From Bacteroides mediterraneensis (GTDB taxonomy: Bacteria; Bacteroidota; Bacteroidia; Bacteroidales; Bacteroidaceae), in assembly GCF_900128455.1 (NCBI RefSeq), contig NZ_LT635783.1, forward strand, positions 3,400,546 through 3,464,545: 64,000 nucleotides of DNA. Reading direction: 5' to 3'. The translations under genes and the position numbers were made by a program. Below the pieces are notes generated by a model, which did not search any database, had not been told where the DNA came from, and saw only the letters and a program-made list of their open reading frames with translations. The stretch's first letter is position 1, and each line of letters starts with the position of its first letter. Of the stretch, positions 56,391 through 63,836 are shown piece after piece.

Positions 56391-57272
56391 ATGGAAATAA
56401 CAAATGAAGTAAAGCAACGTATTGTGGCAGCGATAGCCGCCGACCGTGAAAATTATCCCAGTGACAACCGCCATGCCACGGCACTGGGCATAGCCCCCAG
56501 CGTTTACAATGCCATCAAGCGGGGCAATTATGAAAAGCAGGTCAGTGATGCCAACTGGGTAGGTATAGCCCGAAGATTAGGCGTGCAACTGCGTACAGAA
56601 ATACCTTGGCTGGCAGCACAGACCCCGACCTACGTGTTTGTGAGCAAGCAGCTGGAAGTGTGCCAGGGAAGCGGGCTGAGTGCCATCCTGTGCGATATGC
56701 CCAATATCGGCAAGACCTTTACAGCGAAAGCTTACGTGAAGCAGCACAAGCACGCCGTATATGTGGACTGCAGCCAGGTGAAGACCAAACTGAAGCTGAT
56801 ACGCTACATTGCCAAGGAATTCGGTGTGACCAGCAACGGACGCTATAGCGACGTGTATGAGGATCTGGTGGCCTACCTGCGCACGATTGATACGCCCCTG
56901 GTTATCCTGGATGAAGCCGGGGACCTGCAGTATGAAGCCTTCCTGGAGTTAAAGGCGCTTTGGAACGCTACGGAACGCTGCTGTGCCTGGTATATGATGG
57001 GTGCCGACGGATTAAAGGAGAAGATCAACCGCGCCATCGAAGGCAAGAAGGTGGGCTATACCGAAATGTTGAGCCGCTACGGTGACTCCTACAGCAAGGT
57101 GACCCCGGACGATGCGCAGGAACGCGAAAAGTTTCTGAAGGCACAGGCTGCCATCGTCGCAAAAATCAATGCCCCGGACGGTGCCGACATTGCCAAGATT
57201 GTTCATAGCACCGGAGGCGGCTTGCGGCGCGTATATACCGAAATCGAAAAATTAAGGAGGATGCAGGCATGA
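56391..57272 (+). CDS. MuB-like AAA+ ATPase, target-DNA activator
   Basis: An N-terminal helix-turn-helix (about residues 20-60, TALGIAPSVYNAIKRGNY) precedes an AAA+ domain with Walker A CDMPNIGKTFTA (about 99-110) and Walker B TPLVILDEAGDLQ (about 167-179). This is the layout of Mu MuB, which coats target DNA and stimulates MuA. The Walker A has Asp-Met-Pro in place of the usual Gly-rich start, like MuB itself. Length is 293 (MuB 312). Its stop overlaps the next start (ATGA). Confidence 0.9.
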   Translation: MEITNEVKQRIVAAIAADRENYPSDNRHATALGIAPSVYNAIKRGNYEKQVSDANWVGIARRLGVQLRTEIPWLAAQTPTYVFVSKQLEVCQGSGLSAILCDMPNIGKTFTAKAYVKQHKHAVYVDCSQVKTKLKLIRYIAKEFGVTSNGRYSDVYEDLVAYLRTIDTPLVILDEAGDLQYEAFLELKALWNATERCCAWYMMGADGLKEKINRAIEGKKVGYTEMLSRYGDSYSKVTPDDAQEREKFLKAQAAIVAKINAPDGADIAKIVHSTGGGLRRVYTEIEKLRRMQA

Positions 57273-57526
57273 TAAGCAAGATAGAAATGCAAGCGATGGA
57301 TGCTGTTATCGGTATCCATCGCGAGATGAGAAAAGCGAATGAGATAGACTGGGAACAGCGCAGATATGAAATTGCCAAAAGCATGCTTCCGGTAGTAAGA
57401 AGCAATTCATCAGGTATAATGTCTATAAAACAAGTTGCCAGACTTGCTGTGGACTATGCTGATGCTCTTATTGAAGAATTGAAAGGAGGTAACCGTGAAA
57501 CTGAAGAGAGCCTACAGTCCCGGTGA
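57269..57526 (+). CDS. Early phage protein, unknown
   Basis: This 85-residue helical protein starts at an ATGA overlap with the MuB-like gene, and its end overlaps the start of the RecA-like ATPase gene by 32 bases. Translational coupling is likely. It has no known motif. Confidence 0.6.
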   Translation: MISKIEMQAMDAVIGIHREMRKANEIDWEQRRYEIAKSMLPVVRSNSSGIMSIKQVARLAVDYADALIEELKGGNRETEESLQSR

Positions 57527-58157
57527 GGTGCTGAACATGAAGATTCCCCGGTTCGAGTTTTCCGGGGACTGGCAAACCTCGATAGGCAACCCGGCCAAGA
57601 GCGGCGTGTGGATTATTTGGGGAGCCAGCGGAAACGGTAAGAGCAGCTTTGTGATGCAGCTGGCCAAGTACCTGTGTAGCTTCGGACGCGTAATTTATGA
57701 CAGTTTGGAAGAAAGTACCGGTTTGTCGTTCCAGATGAGCCTGAAACGGCACAAGATGGGTGAAGTGAAAAAGAAGCTGATTATCCTTGACCGGGAACCG
57801 ATGGAGCAATTGGAGGAACGGTTACGGCGCAGAGGCAGTCCCGGAATCGTGATTATCGACAGCTTCCAATACAGCGGCTTGAACTACAAAACCTACAAGG
57901 AGTTCAAGGAACGTCATCCCAAGAAACTGTTTATCTTCATCAGCCATGCCGAGGGGCTTCATCCGGCAGGTAGAAGCGCCCGCAAGGTGGAATATGACGC
58001 CGATGTGAAAATCATGGTAAGCTGTTTCAAAGCCTGGTGCAAAAGCCGCTTTATGGAGCGGCCCGGTGAGCCCTACGTGATATGGGAAGAAGGTGCTGCC
58101 AAAACATTGAAGGACGATAATATGGAGGATTATTTGAATGATGGAATGGGAGAATAA
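57495..58157 (+). CDS. RecA-like P-loop ATPase
   Basis: The start is GTG 57495 with a strong Shine-Dalgarno (AGGAGGT) 4 bases before. The 220 residues have Walker A WGASGNGKSSF (about 42-52), YDSLEESTG as a RecA/DnaB-type catalytic Glu region, and Walker B GIVIIDSFQ (about 116-124). The later HAEGLHPAGRSARKVEYDAD resembles the L2 region of RecA/RadA-like ATPases. It may help replication or recombination of the phage. Mu has no such protein, so it is an addition in this phage group. Confidence 0.75.
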   Translation: MKLKRAYSPGEVLNMKIPRFEFSGDWQTSIGNPAKSGVWIIWGASGNGKSSFVMQLAKYLCSFGRVIYDSLEESTGLSFQMSLKRHKMGEVKKKLIILDREPMEQLEERLRRRGSPGIVIIDSFQYSGLNYKTYKEFKERHPKKLFIFISHAEGLHPAGRSARKVEYDADVKIMVSCFKAWCKSRFMERPGEPYVIWEEGAAKTLKDDNMEDYLNDGMGE

Positions 58158-58359
58158 GCTGTACCAGATACTCCTGAAAGAACAGGAAGCGGAGGCCGTG
58201 GTGGACGATTGGGTAGAACGTAACATACAAAGCGACCTCCGTCTGCGCAGGGCCAAGACAAAGGGACACGTAGTGATAGAAACCAGGGATGTGATGTTTG
58301 CTCGGAATATTCAGGTATGGCATCCGTCCTGCCAAATAAACATTAAAGATTTGAAGTGA
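58138..58359 (+). CDS. Small phage protein, unknown
   Basis: The 73-residue product starts inside the end of the ATPase gene (20-base overlap), and its stop overlaps the next start. Its first half is helical and acidic, the second half basic (LRLRRAKTKGHVVIETRD). I recognise no family. Confidence 0.6.
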   Translation: MMEWENKLYQILLKEQEAEAVVDDWVERNIQSDLRLRRAKTKGHVVIETRDVMFARNIQVWHPSCQINIKDLK

Positions 58360-58829
58360 TGGAAAAGAAAGAAGAAAAGAAAGTGTGCTGCATCTGCGGC
58401 AAAGAGTATGAGGGCTACGGATACAATCCGTTCCCGGTGAAAGAAGAAGGCTGCTGCTGCCAATCGTGCAACTACAGTGTGGTGGTTCCGGAACGGTGGG
58501 AACGACACAAGGCTTTTCAACGTGGTGAAGCGACCGGTGCCGGGAAAGTGTACATCAGCGGAGCCATCGCGCACTATGATATGAATGAGCGCAAGGAAGC
58601 CTTCAGCCGTGCCGAGGAGAAACTGATGGCACAAGGCTATGATCCTGTAAACCCTTTCAGGAACGGATTGCCGGATGAAGCTCATTGGAGAGCCCACATG
58701 CGGGCCGACATTGCCCTGTTGCTGGCTTGTGACTATATCTACATGCTGAAGGACTGGGAACTGAGCAAGGGAGCCAAACTGGAGCTTGACGTAGCCAGTT
58801 CGTGTGGCATTAAAGTATTGTTTGAATAA
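58359..58829 (+). CDS. DUF4406 (deoxyribosyltransferase-like) protein with zinc-ribbon start
   Basis: Starting at ATG 58359, the first 50 residues hold paired cysteines (CCICG and CCCQSC) that look like a zinc ribbon. From about residue 65 the sequence matches DUF4406: KVYISGAIAHYDMNERKEAF, then GYDPVNPF, MRADIALLLACDYIYMLKDW and SKGAKLELDVASSCGIKV. This fold is related to nucleoside 2-deoxyribosyltransferases, and phages often carry it. The substrate is unknown. Confidence 0.8.
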   Translation: MEKKEEKKVCCICGKEYEGYGYNPFPVKEEGCCCQSCNYSVVVPERWERHKAFQRGEATGAGKVYISGAIAHYDMNERKEAFSRAEEKLMAQGYDPVNPFRNGLPDEAHWRAHMRADIALLLACDYIYMLKDWELSKGAKLELDVASSCGIKVLFE

Positions 58830-58847
58830 CCTTTTAATAGTGAATGT

Positions 58848-59081
58848 ATGGAAGAAAAACAGAAAGTTCAGGTCGTATTTGAATTTGACCGTTCCGAGTA
58901 TGACGCGTATCTCTTTTTGATGAATCAAAAGAAGACGAAAGAGGTAGAGCAAATATGGAACACCATGAGCGGTGAGCCTGTGGTTGCGGATATTGATTTG
59001 TTTGAAGAGGACAGCCAGTCTGTAAAACTTATGATGATAAGTTTGGCAATTCTTTCAGTGGAGAAAAAAGTGAAAGGATGA
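58848..59081 (+). CDS. Small phage protein, unknown
   Basis: 77 residues, acidic, with no recognised motif. It ends one base before the start of the next gene, so it is tightly coupled in the early operon. Confidence 0.6.
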   Translation: MEEKQKVQVVFEFDRSEYDAYLFLMNQKKTKEVEQIWNTMSGEPVVADIDLFEEDSQSVKLMMISLAILSVEKKVKG

Positions 59082-59082
59082 T

Positions 59083-59505
59083 ATGGCACAGGAAGTAACC
59101 AATTTCGCCCGGTTCTATGCATTGTTCAACAAACTGCCTTATCAGGGCGATCGGGAGGAATTCAAAAAACAAATCGTGCTGCAGTACACGTGGAACCGGA
59201 CAGACAGTCTGAAGGAAATGACGGCCAAGGAGTATGAAGTTTGTTGTACTGCTCTGGAGAAACTGAGCGGACAAGACGAATGGCGGCAGAAACTTCGCGA
59301 GGAACTGCGACGGAAACGCAGCGTCTGCCTGAAGCTGATGCAACAGTTGGGTATAGACACCACCGACTGGAACCGGGTGAACGAATTCTGCAACAACCCC
59401 CGGATAGCCGGCAAGCCCTTTGTTCAGGTTAGTACAGCCGAGCTGGAACAACTGGCCATCAAACTGCGGGCTATCCAACGAAAAGGAGGTTTAACCGATA
59501 AATAG
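59083..59505 (+). CDS. GemA/Gp16-like phage protein (tentative)
   Basis: The C-terminal 65 residues (CLKLMQQLGIDTTDWNRVNE, NPRIAGKPFVQVSTAELEQL, AIKLRAIQRKGG) resemble the end of the Mu GemA/Gp16 regulatory family, where a helical hairpin ends in a basic stretch. The N-terminal half is helical and not recognised. GemA of Mu alters host gene expression and DNA supercoiling. The assignment is by pattern memory and should be treated as a guess. Confidence 0.5.
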   Translation: MAQEVTNFARFYALFNKLPYQGDREEFKKQIVLQYTWNRTDSLKEMTAKEYEVCCTALEKLSGQDEWRQKLREELRRKRSVCLKLMQQLGIDTTDWNRVNEFCNNPRIAGKPFVQVSTAELEQLAIKLRAIQRKGGLTDK

Positions 59506-59511
59506 AGCAAT

Positions 59512-59697
59512 ATGGATAAAAAAGCACATGAAGCGCTTGAGCGCATAAGAAAAGACGTGACCCTTACGACATCCGATATGGAGAACCAGGATGCAGCGGA
59601 GTTTTTCAACGAACTGGCCGACTGGGCGTATGCCAATGGGGAGGCCATGCTGATAGACGATGAACCGGAAAAGCAGGATGATTATGAGGATAGATGA
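59512..59697 (+). CDS. Small acidic phage protein, unknown
   Basis: 61 residues, highly acidic (ends DDEPEKQDDYEDR), with a helical middle. It overlaps the start of the next gene. I recognise no family. Confidence 0.55.
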   Translation: MDKKAHEALERIRKDVTLTTSDMENQDAAEFFNELADWAYANGEAMLIDDEPEKQDDYEDR

Positions 59698-59881
59698 CCA
59701 AGACAAGCTGATAAAAGCGGGGTTCTGTATAATACGAAAGGATGATTATCCAGGCCCGAGGATAAAGATGTGTACCGGCATAAACGGTGGCTGGAAGACA
59801 TACAAGAAGTTTGAAACCAAAGCAGAAAGAGACAGGACATTCGCTTTGCTGCTGAAGGATGACAAAGTAATAGCTGATTAA
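59684..59881 (+). CDS. Small phage protein, unknown
   Basis: The likely start is ATG 59684 (MRIDDQDKLIKAGFCIIRKD), overlapping the stop of the previous gene; ATG 59660 and 59678 are also in frame. The 65 residues have a WKTYKKFETKAERDRTF stretch like small DNA- or ligand-binding domains, but no family is clear. Confidence 0.55.
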   Translation: MRIDDQDKLIKAGFCIIRKDDYPGPRIKMCTGINGGWKTYKKFETKAERDRTFALLLKDDKVIAD

Positions 59882-59899
59882 CAACTAAAATGATTTAAA

Positions 59900-60562
59900 A
59901 TGGAAAAGAACAATCAAAGTGTGGACATCAAGTCCCTGAGTAAAGAACAGCGAGCAGCCCTCATGGCCCAGCTGCAGCAAGAAGAGAAAGAAGACCGCAT
60001 CGCCCGTCGTGAAACTTACGAGGCATTACGCGGTGAGTTTATGCACGAAGTAAAGACCAACGTTCTTGAGATGGTGAATGCCGTGACCGGGTTCCGCGGA
60101 TGGCTGGAAAAAGAAGCCGATGCCTTTACCAAGGTGATGAAGGAATACGGCCAGGTGAAAAGCGACGAACAGCGCAGCTATACCATTACGGACGGAGACT
60201 TCCGTCTGGAAGTGAAAAGCAACAAGGTGAAAGGCTTCGATGAACGAGCCGACATGGCAGCCGACCGTCTGATTGACTATTTGAAGCGCTACATGCAGAA
60301 CAGCGAGAAAGGTTCTGATGATCCGATGTATCAGATGGCCATGACCCTGCTGGAGCGCAACAAGATGGGCGACCTGGACTACAAGAGCATTTCAAAGCTG
60401 TATGAACTGGAAGATAAGTTCGATGAAGAGTATGCAGACATCATGCGCCTGTTCAAGGAAGCTAATGTAGTGCAGCGCAATGCCACCAACTACTACTTCA
60501 GCCGCCGCAACCCTGAAAACGGCGTATGGACCCGCATTGAACCCAGTTTCTGCCGTTTGTAG
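59900..60562 (+). CDS. DUF3164 family phage protein
   Basis: The 220 residues show the DUF3164 pattern: an N-terminal charged helix, YTITDGDFRLEVKSNKVKGF, DERADMAADRLIDYLKRY, and a final segment (DIMRLFKEANVVQRNATNYYF, then RRNPENGVWTRIEPSF). The family is typical of Mu-like phages, where the gene sits among early genes; its function is unknown. It is the last gene of the early operon, before a strong terminator. Confidence 0.8.
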   Translation: MEKNNQSVDIKSLSKEQRAALMAQLQQEEKEDRIARRETYEALRGEFMHEVKTNVLEMVNAVTGFRGWLEKEADAFTKVMKEYGQVKSDEQRSYTITDGDFRLEVKSNKVKGFDERADMAADRLIDYLKRYMQNSEKGSDDPMYQMAMTLLERNKMGDLDYKSISKLYELEDKFDEEYADIMRLFKEANVVQRNATNYYFSRRNPENGVWTRIEPSFCRL

Positions 60563-60588
60563 CCGAAACCCGTTAACCCTATAAACAG

Positions 60589-60622
60589 AAAGCGCCGCAG
60601 TTGTTATAATTGCGGCGCTTTT
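60589..60622 (+). terminator. Terminator of the prophage early operon
   Basis: An 11-base stem (60589-60599 with 60611-60621), GC-rich, is followed by T. It lies 26 bases after the DUF3164 stop. Confidence 0.88.
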
Positions 60623-60647
60623 GTTCTTAAAATAGATGGAAATCAGT

Positions 60648-60655
60648 TATTTTTG
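60648..60655 (+). promoter_or_regulatory. -7 promoter element for the 60673 gene
   Basis: TATTTTTG matches TAnnTTTG, 17 bases before the start codon. It lets this gene be expressed apart from the early operon, which ends at the terminator just upstream. Confidence 0.5.
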
Positions 60656-60672
60656 TAAGAGAAATAAAATGT

Positions 60673-60942
60673 ATGGGCAAAGGACGGGATAAAGAACTGA
60701 TCAAGCTGCGTGACGAGGCACTATGCCGTCGTTACTACTATTGGACAGAAATACAGCGGTTGCGGTTCGACGATGCTTTAAAAGTGTTGTCGGAGCGCGA
60801 ATTCTTTATATCCGAGGAACGTATCATGACCATCATCCGCCGGAAATCACGTGAGGGAACAGACTACAATCTGAAGCCTGTTCCCAAGGTGAAAGCCCCC
60901 CGTCTGACTGCCGCCCAGCTGGAACTATTCCCCATAAGATGA
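60673..60942 (+). CDS. Small phage protein, possible DNA-binding regulator
   Basis: The 89-residue basic protein has helices that could form an HTH (RLRFDDALKVLSEREFFISE, ERIMTIIRRKS). It has its own promoter, comes after the early terminator and meets the late genes tail-to-tail (18-base overlap with the gene on the other strand). In Mu the middle/late activators Mor and C sit between early and late genes, so a similar job is possible; this is inference only. Confidence 0.55.
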   Translation: MGKGRDKELIKLRDEALCRRYYYWTEIQRLRFDDALKVLSEREFFISEERIMTIIRRKSREGTDYNLKPVPKVKAPRLTAAQLELFPIR

Positions 60943-61386
60943 CGGCATGGCCGATTCATCGTGCAGTGTGAATGAGAACGTCATTTCATAGACCTTGATG
61001 TAATGCGGCATGGCATACGAACGGCTTTTCTCGCGTACCAGCGGCGAAGCGTTGTCCGTGCATTGCAGACACTGCAGCGACTTGTATAATTTCTTGGCCA
61101 GCTGCTGCCTTTCCCTCACCTTGTCATACGTGCCGGATGCGTAGCTTGTATCGTCGTAACAATCGATGGCCAGCCGGACGGTCAGTGCGGATTCGCTTTT
61201 CTGTGCCCCGTATCCGAGGTCGTGCCAGTCGGAGTTTGTATTTCCGATTAATACACAAGGGAAAGTGACCGGGTACTGGTCTTCTTCTGCTCCCATTTCC
61301 AATTGTCCGTAGTCCTCGTCGATGAGAGAGAGTTCCGGCATTTCCTGTGCAATCTGTTCCATGATTGCGATAAAAATTTCGTCCAT
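60925..61386 (-). CDS. Phage structural protein, possibly tail terminator
   Basis: The 153-residue product (MDEIFIAIMEQIAQEMPELS...) alternates beta strands (FPCVLIGNTNSDWHDLG, ALTVRLAIDCYDD, YIKVYEMTFSFTL) and a central helix, the pattern of tail-terminator or Gp37-like proteins. It follows the gpG-like gene by 4 bases, where Mu-like phages keep head-tail joining genes. The call is by context and fold pattern. Confidence 0.5.
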   Translation of the reverse strand: MDEIFIAIMEQIAQEMPELSLIDEDYGQLEMGAEEDQYPVTFPCVLIGNTNSDWHDLGYGAQKSESALTVRLAIDCYDDTSYASGTYDKVRERQQLAKKLYKSLQCLQCTDNASPLVREKSRSYAMPHYIKVYEMTFSFTLHDESAMPSSYGE

Positions 61387-61390
61387 ATCG

Positions 61391-62020
61391 TTATTGGTTT
61401 AAAATGTTGGTAATTTCCTGGTCCACCTTTTCCCGGATACGCCGGTTCAATTCTTCGCTTTCGCCCATGAACTGGCGCTGCGGGATGCGGATGTGCAGTT
61501 TCTTTTTTTGGGTAAGCGCCATGTTCCTCCAGAACTGTGCCTGCGGATTCAGTTCCTTCGGCTTGGAACGTCGTTTGACGCGTTTCTTTTGCCCTGTGCC
61601 GGTTTTTTTTCTTTTTCCCGAAGCCTTGTAGAACTTGGCCCATGCAAAGCGCCTCATGCGGTCTGTGACGGTGACATCGATTTCCCCGCCCCAGTTGTTG
61701 ATGGGTGCATAGACCACCTCGTTGAATACCCTTACCCGGTAGTCTGCAGGTGTATATCCGACCGATTTGAACAGATGTTTCCTGCCGGAGAGCAGCGTTC
61801 CATAATTGCTGGCGGCATCGGAACCTCCCGAGGACAGCCGTTTGGCTTTGGGCCAAGGGTGAAGACCGCCATTGACAAATCCACCCTGCCGGAAGTTATC
61901 CTGAAAATGGTCTTTGGCCATTCGTCCTACCATGACTGGCATTTTGCGGCGCATCATACTGTCCAGCCTGTCACGTTTCCGCTTTATCATTTCCGTAAAA
62001 TCTTTTATGTCCATAATCAT
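61391..62020 (-). CDS. Phage virion morphogenesis protein, Mu gpG-like
   Basis: The 209-residue basic protein has the pattern of the phage_tail_S / virion morphogenesis family: MPVMVGRMAKDHFQDNFRQG, GLHPWPKAKRLS, GTLLSGRKHLFKSVGY, VVYAPINNWGG, and a C-terminal IRIPQRQFMGESEELNRRIR. Mu gpG acts in head/tail assembly. Following MuF it keeps the Mu gene order (gp30 then G). The start could be two codons later. Confidence 0.82.
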   Translation of the reverse strand: MIMDIKDFTEMIKRKRDRLDSMMRRKMPVMVGRMAKDHFQDNFRQGGFVNGGLHPWPKAKRLSSGGSDAASNYGTLLSGRKHLFKSVGYTPADYRVRVFNEVVYAPINNWGGEIDVTVTDRMRRFAWAKFYKASGKRKKTGTGQKKRVKRRSKPKELNPQAQFWRNMALTQKKKLHIRIPQRQFMGESEELNRRIREKVDQEITNILNQ

Positions 62021-62041
62021 CAGTAATTCAAGAATAATTTA

Positions 62042-62049
62042 TAACTTTG
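62042..62049 (+). promoter_or_regulatory. -7 promoter element for the candidate immunity gene
   Basis: TAACTTTG matches TAnnTTTG, 33 bases before ATG 62083. It lies on the strand opposite to the late genes, so the small gene can be expressed without late transcription. Confidence 0.5.
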
Positions 62050-62082
62050 CAACCGAGGCTTCCAATATGCCTTTTATGCGTT

Positions 62083-62331
62083 ATGAATATACCGGAACAA
62101 GTAAAGAACGAGGCCCGTGTACTTATTGAGCAATACGGTGACACCTTCGAATACCTTGGTATTTATGAAGGCCAGGAAGCCTATGTGTTCAAGTTTCCGG
62201 GGGACTCCTGTACCGGTTATCCTTTCGTCTATCTGTATGACGGTAAAGACGCAACCGAAATAACCGGTCCGTTATCCCTTGACGTTATCGATTCATGTAT
62301 CGAAAATATCGAGGAAGGAGACATCGAATAG
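62083..62331 (+). CDS. Small acidic protein, candidate immunity protein to the MuF toxin domain
   Basis: The start at 62083 (MNIPEQVKNEARVLIEQYGD) fits the promoter; the longer frame from 62047 would begin inside the leader. The 82 residues are strongly acidic (ends DSCIENIEEGDIE) with a beta-rich middle (FEYLGIYEGQEAYVFKFPGD, YPFVYLYDG). Its 3' end overlaps the 3' end of the MuF toxin gene by 39 bases on the other strand. Small acidic neighbours of polymorphic toxins are typical immunity proteins. The function is inferred from position and charge, not from a known family. Confidence 0.55.
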   Translation: MNIPEQVKNEARVLIEQYGDTFEYLGIYEGQEAYVFKFPGDSCTGYPFVYLYDGKDATEITGPLSLDVIDSCIENIEEGDIE

Positions 62332-63798
62332 CTTATTGTCAATTCTCAGGACTCCCCTGCAGTTGTGGGAAGTCGCAGCTCCTATTTCACATAAATATTT
62401 TACGTCTTTCCATTCCATTCCTGAACCGGCAGAATTATCGCTTTGGGGTTCGATATACCTTAGTTCACCATCCGCAAACCGTTGCAGGATTGTAGCATGA
62501 CCTCCTCCACTTTTCCAGCCGATGCACAATTCATACACGCCTTCTTCCTTACATACCTCATTGAAATACTCCATGTACCTTTTAGGGGTCATTTTCAGGT
62601 ATCCTTTGTGCGCAAGCCAGCTGTTTATACTTATATGTTGCGCCGGAGTACCGTCGGTGTTTTTCCAGACTTCAAAAGCACGTCCATTACTCAGATATTC
62701 AAGTTTAGACCCTGCGACATTGCCTTTGGCGGTAATATCCCATCCACGTAATCGTAAAGCGTATGCCGGTGCGCAAGTCTGGCAGTTGATACTGTATGGA
62801 GTATCCCGTTTTTTATCGTAATCGCTGTTCTTCCGGTATCTGTTTCCCCTTTTATCGCGGTATATTCCTTTGGAATCCAAAATATACTCTTCCACATGTT
62901 TGGGATTTGCATTCTGTTTGTCCGCCTTATCCACATCCATAGGTTTTCCTTTTTTGATTTTAAGAGCCTTTTCCATTTCGAGGTTGTTCCGGGCAATGGC
63001 CATTTTTTCCTCCCCGGTAAGGTAGTCCGGCATTTCCGCAATCATCTCGTCAATACGGGCCATAAGTTTATCCACCGCTTTTTGGGCACCCTTGTGGGCT
63101 TCTGCCTGATATGGATGATTGTCGGAAAACAGTTTGCCGTCCGTTCCCGGATTGTTATCCAGTCCGGGCTGGGGCTTGTTCTTGTCGTCTTCGTCCGGAA
63201 GTGGTGTCGGCTCCTCGTCGGTGGCAGTGAGGTCGCACTTGCAGTTCCACCGGTCGCCCGGTCGGTGGATGTTCCAGAACGTGTCATCAATCGGCCGGAT
63301 GGTATTCCAGAACGGGCGGTGGTCAGCCCCCGGATGAATGGAGGTGGACGGTAGCCATTTGAGGTTGGGCAGAATATCGCGTTCGCGCAGGAACTGTTGC
63401 CAGTCAGCCGCCTGATGCGCCCGGATGACCGCCGTATCATACTCCGTCCGCAGCCAGTGACGAACCTGATGGGAAGCAATGGGCAAGACTTCCTGTACCC
63501 ATTTGTCGAACGGTTTTAAAATGCCGTTTGAATCCAATAAAAGTCGTGCCATGTCATTCTGCATACGATGTACCTTGAATGCCGAGAATACGGCATTGTT
63601 CCGGAGTATGGCATTTCTGAAATCCTCGTCCGGAGTAATGGCCTTGGATTTGCTGAACCCTTCCTTTGCCGCCTTGTCCATCTTTGCCCATATTTCATTG
63701 AACAGGTTGATTTCGATTTCGGTTGCCGGATGAAAGTCCCTGCTGTATATGTTCAGCAAGGCACGCCGCAGCACCTCTTCGGAGAAGTCAAACTCCAT
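62293..63798 (-). CDS. MuF-type head morphogenesis protein with C-terminal papain-fold toxin domain
   Basis: The N-terminal part (about 1-195) is the Mu gpF / SPP1 gp7 minor head protein, with HPGADHRPFWNTIRPIDD and the RWNCKCDL end. A low-complexity acidic linker (about 195-225) and a helical stretch follow. The last 180 residues match papain-fold (Tox-PL type) domains: SINCQTCAPAYALRLRGWDI (nucleophile Cys339), GGGHATILQ (His434) and RYIEPQSDN (Gln452, Asp454). All three catalytic elements look intact. MuF proteins with toxin C-termini are a described class of phage polymorphic toxins, thought to be carried in the virion and injected. The portal gene precedes and the candidate immunity gene overlaps its 3' end. 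Confidence 0.85.
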   Translation of the reverse strand: MEFDFSEEVLRRALLNIYSRDFHPATEIEINLFNEIWAKMDKAAKEGFSKSKAITPDEDFRNAILRNNAVFSAFKVHRMQNDMARLLLDSNGILKPFDKWVQEVLPIASHQVRHWLRTEYDTAVIRAHQAADWQQFLRERDILPNLKWLPSTSIHPGADHRPFWNTIRPIDDTFWNIHRPGDRWNCKCDLTATDEEPTPLPDEDDKNKPQPGLDNNPGTDGKLFSDNHPYQAEAHKGAQKAVDKLMARIDEMIAEMPDYLTGEEKMAIARNNLEMEKALKIKKGKPMDVDKADKQNANPKHVEEYILDSKGIYRDKRGNRYRKNSDYDKKRDTPYSINCQTCAPAYALRLRGWDITAKGNVAGSKLEYLSNGRAFEVWKNTDGTPAQHISINSWLAHKGYLKMTPKRYMEYFNEVCKEEGVYELCIGWKSGGGHATILQRFADGELRYIEPQSDNSAGSGMEWKDVKYLCEIGAATSHNCRGVLRIDNKLFDVSFLDIFDT

Positions 63799-63836
63799 GG
63801 AGATGCTGCCATTATCAGCCGCATACAGTCTGTCGA

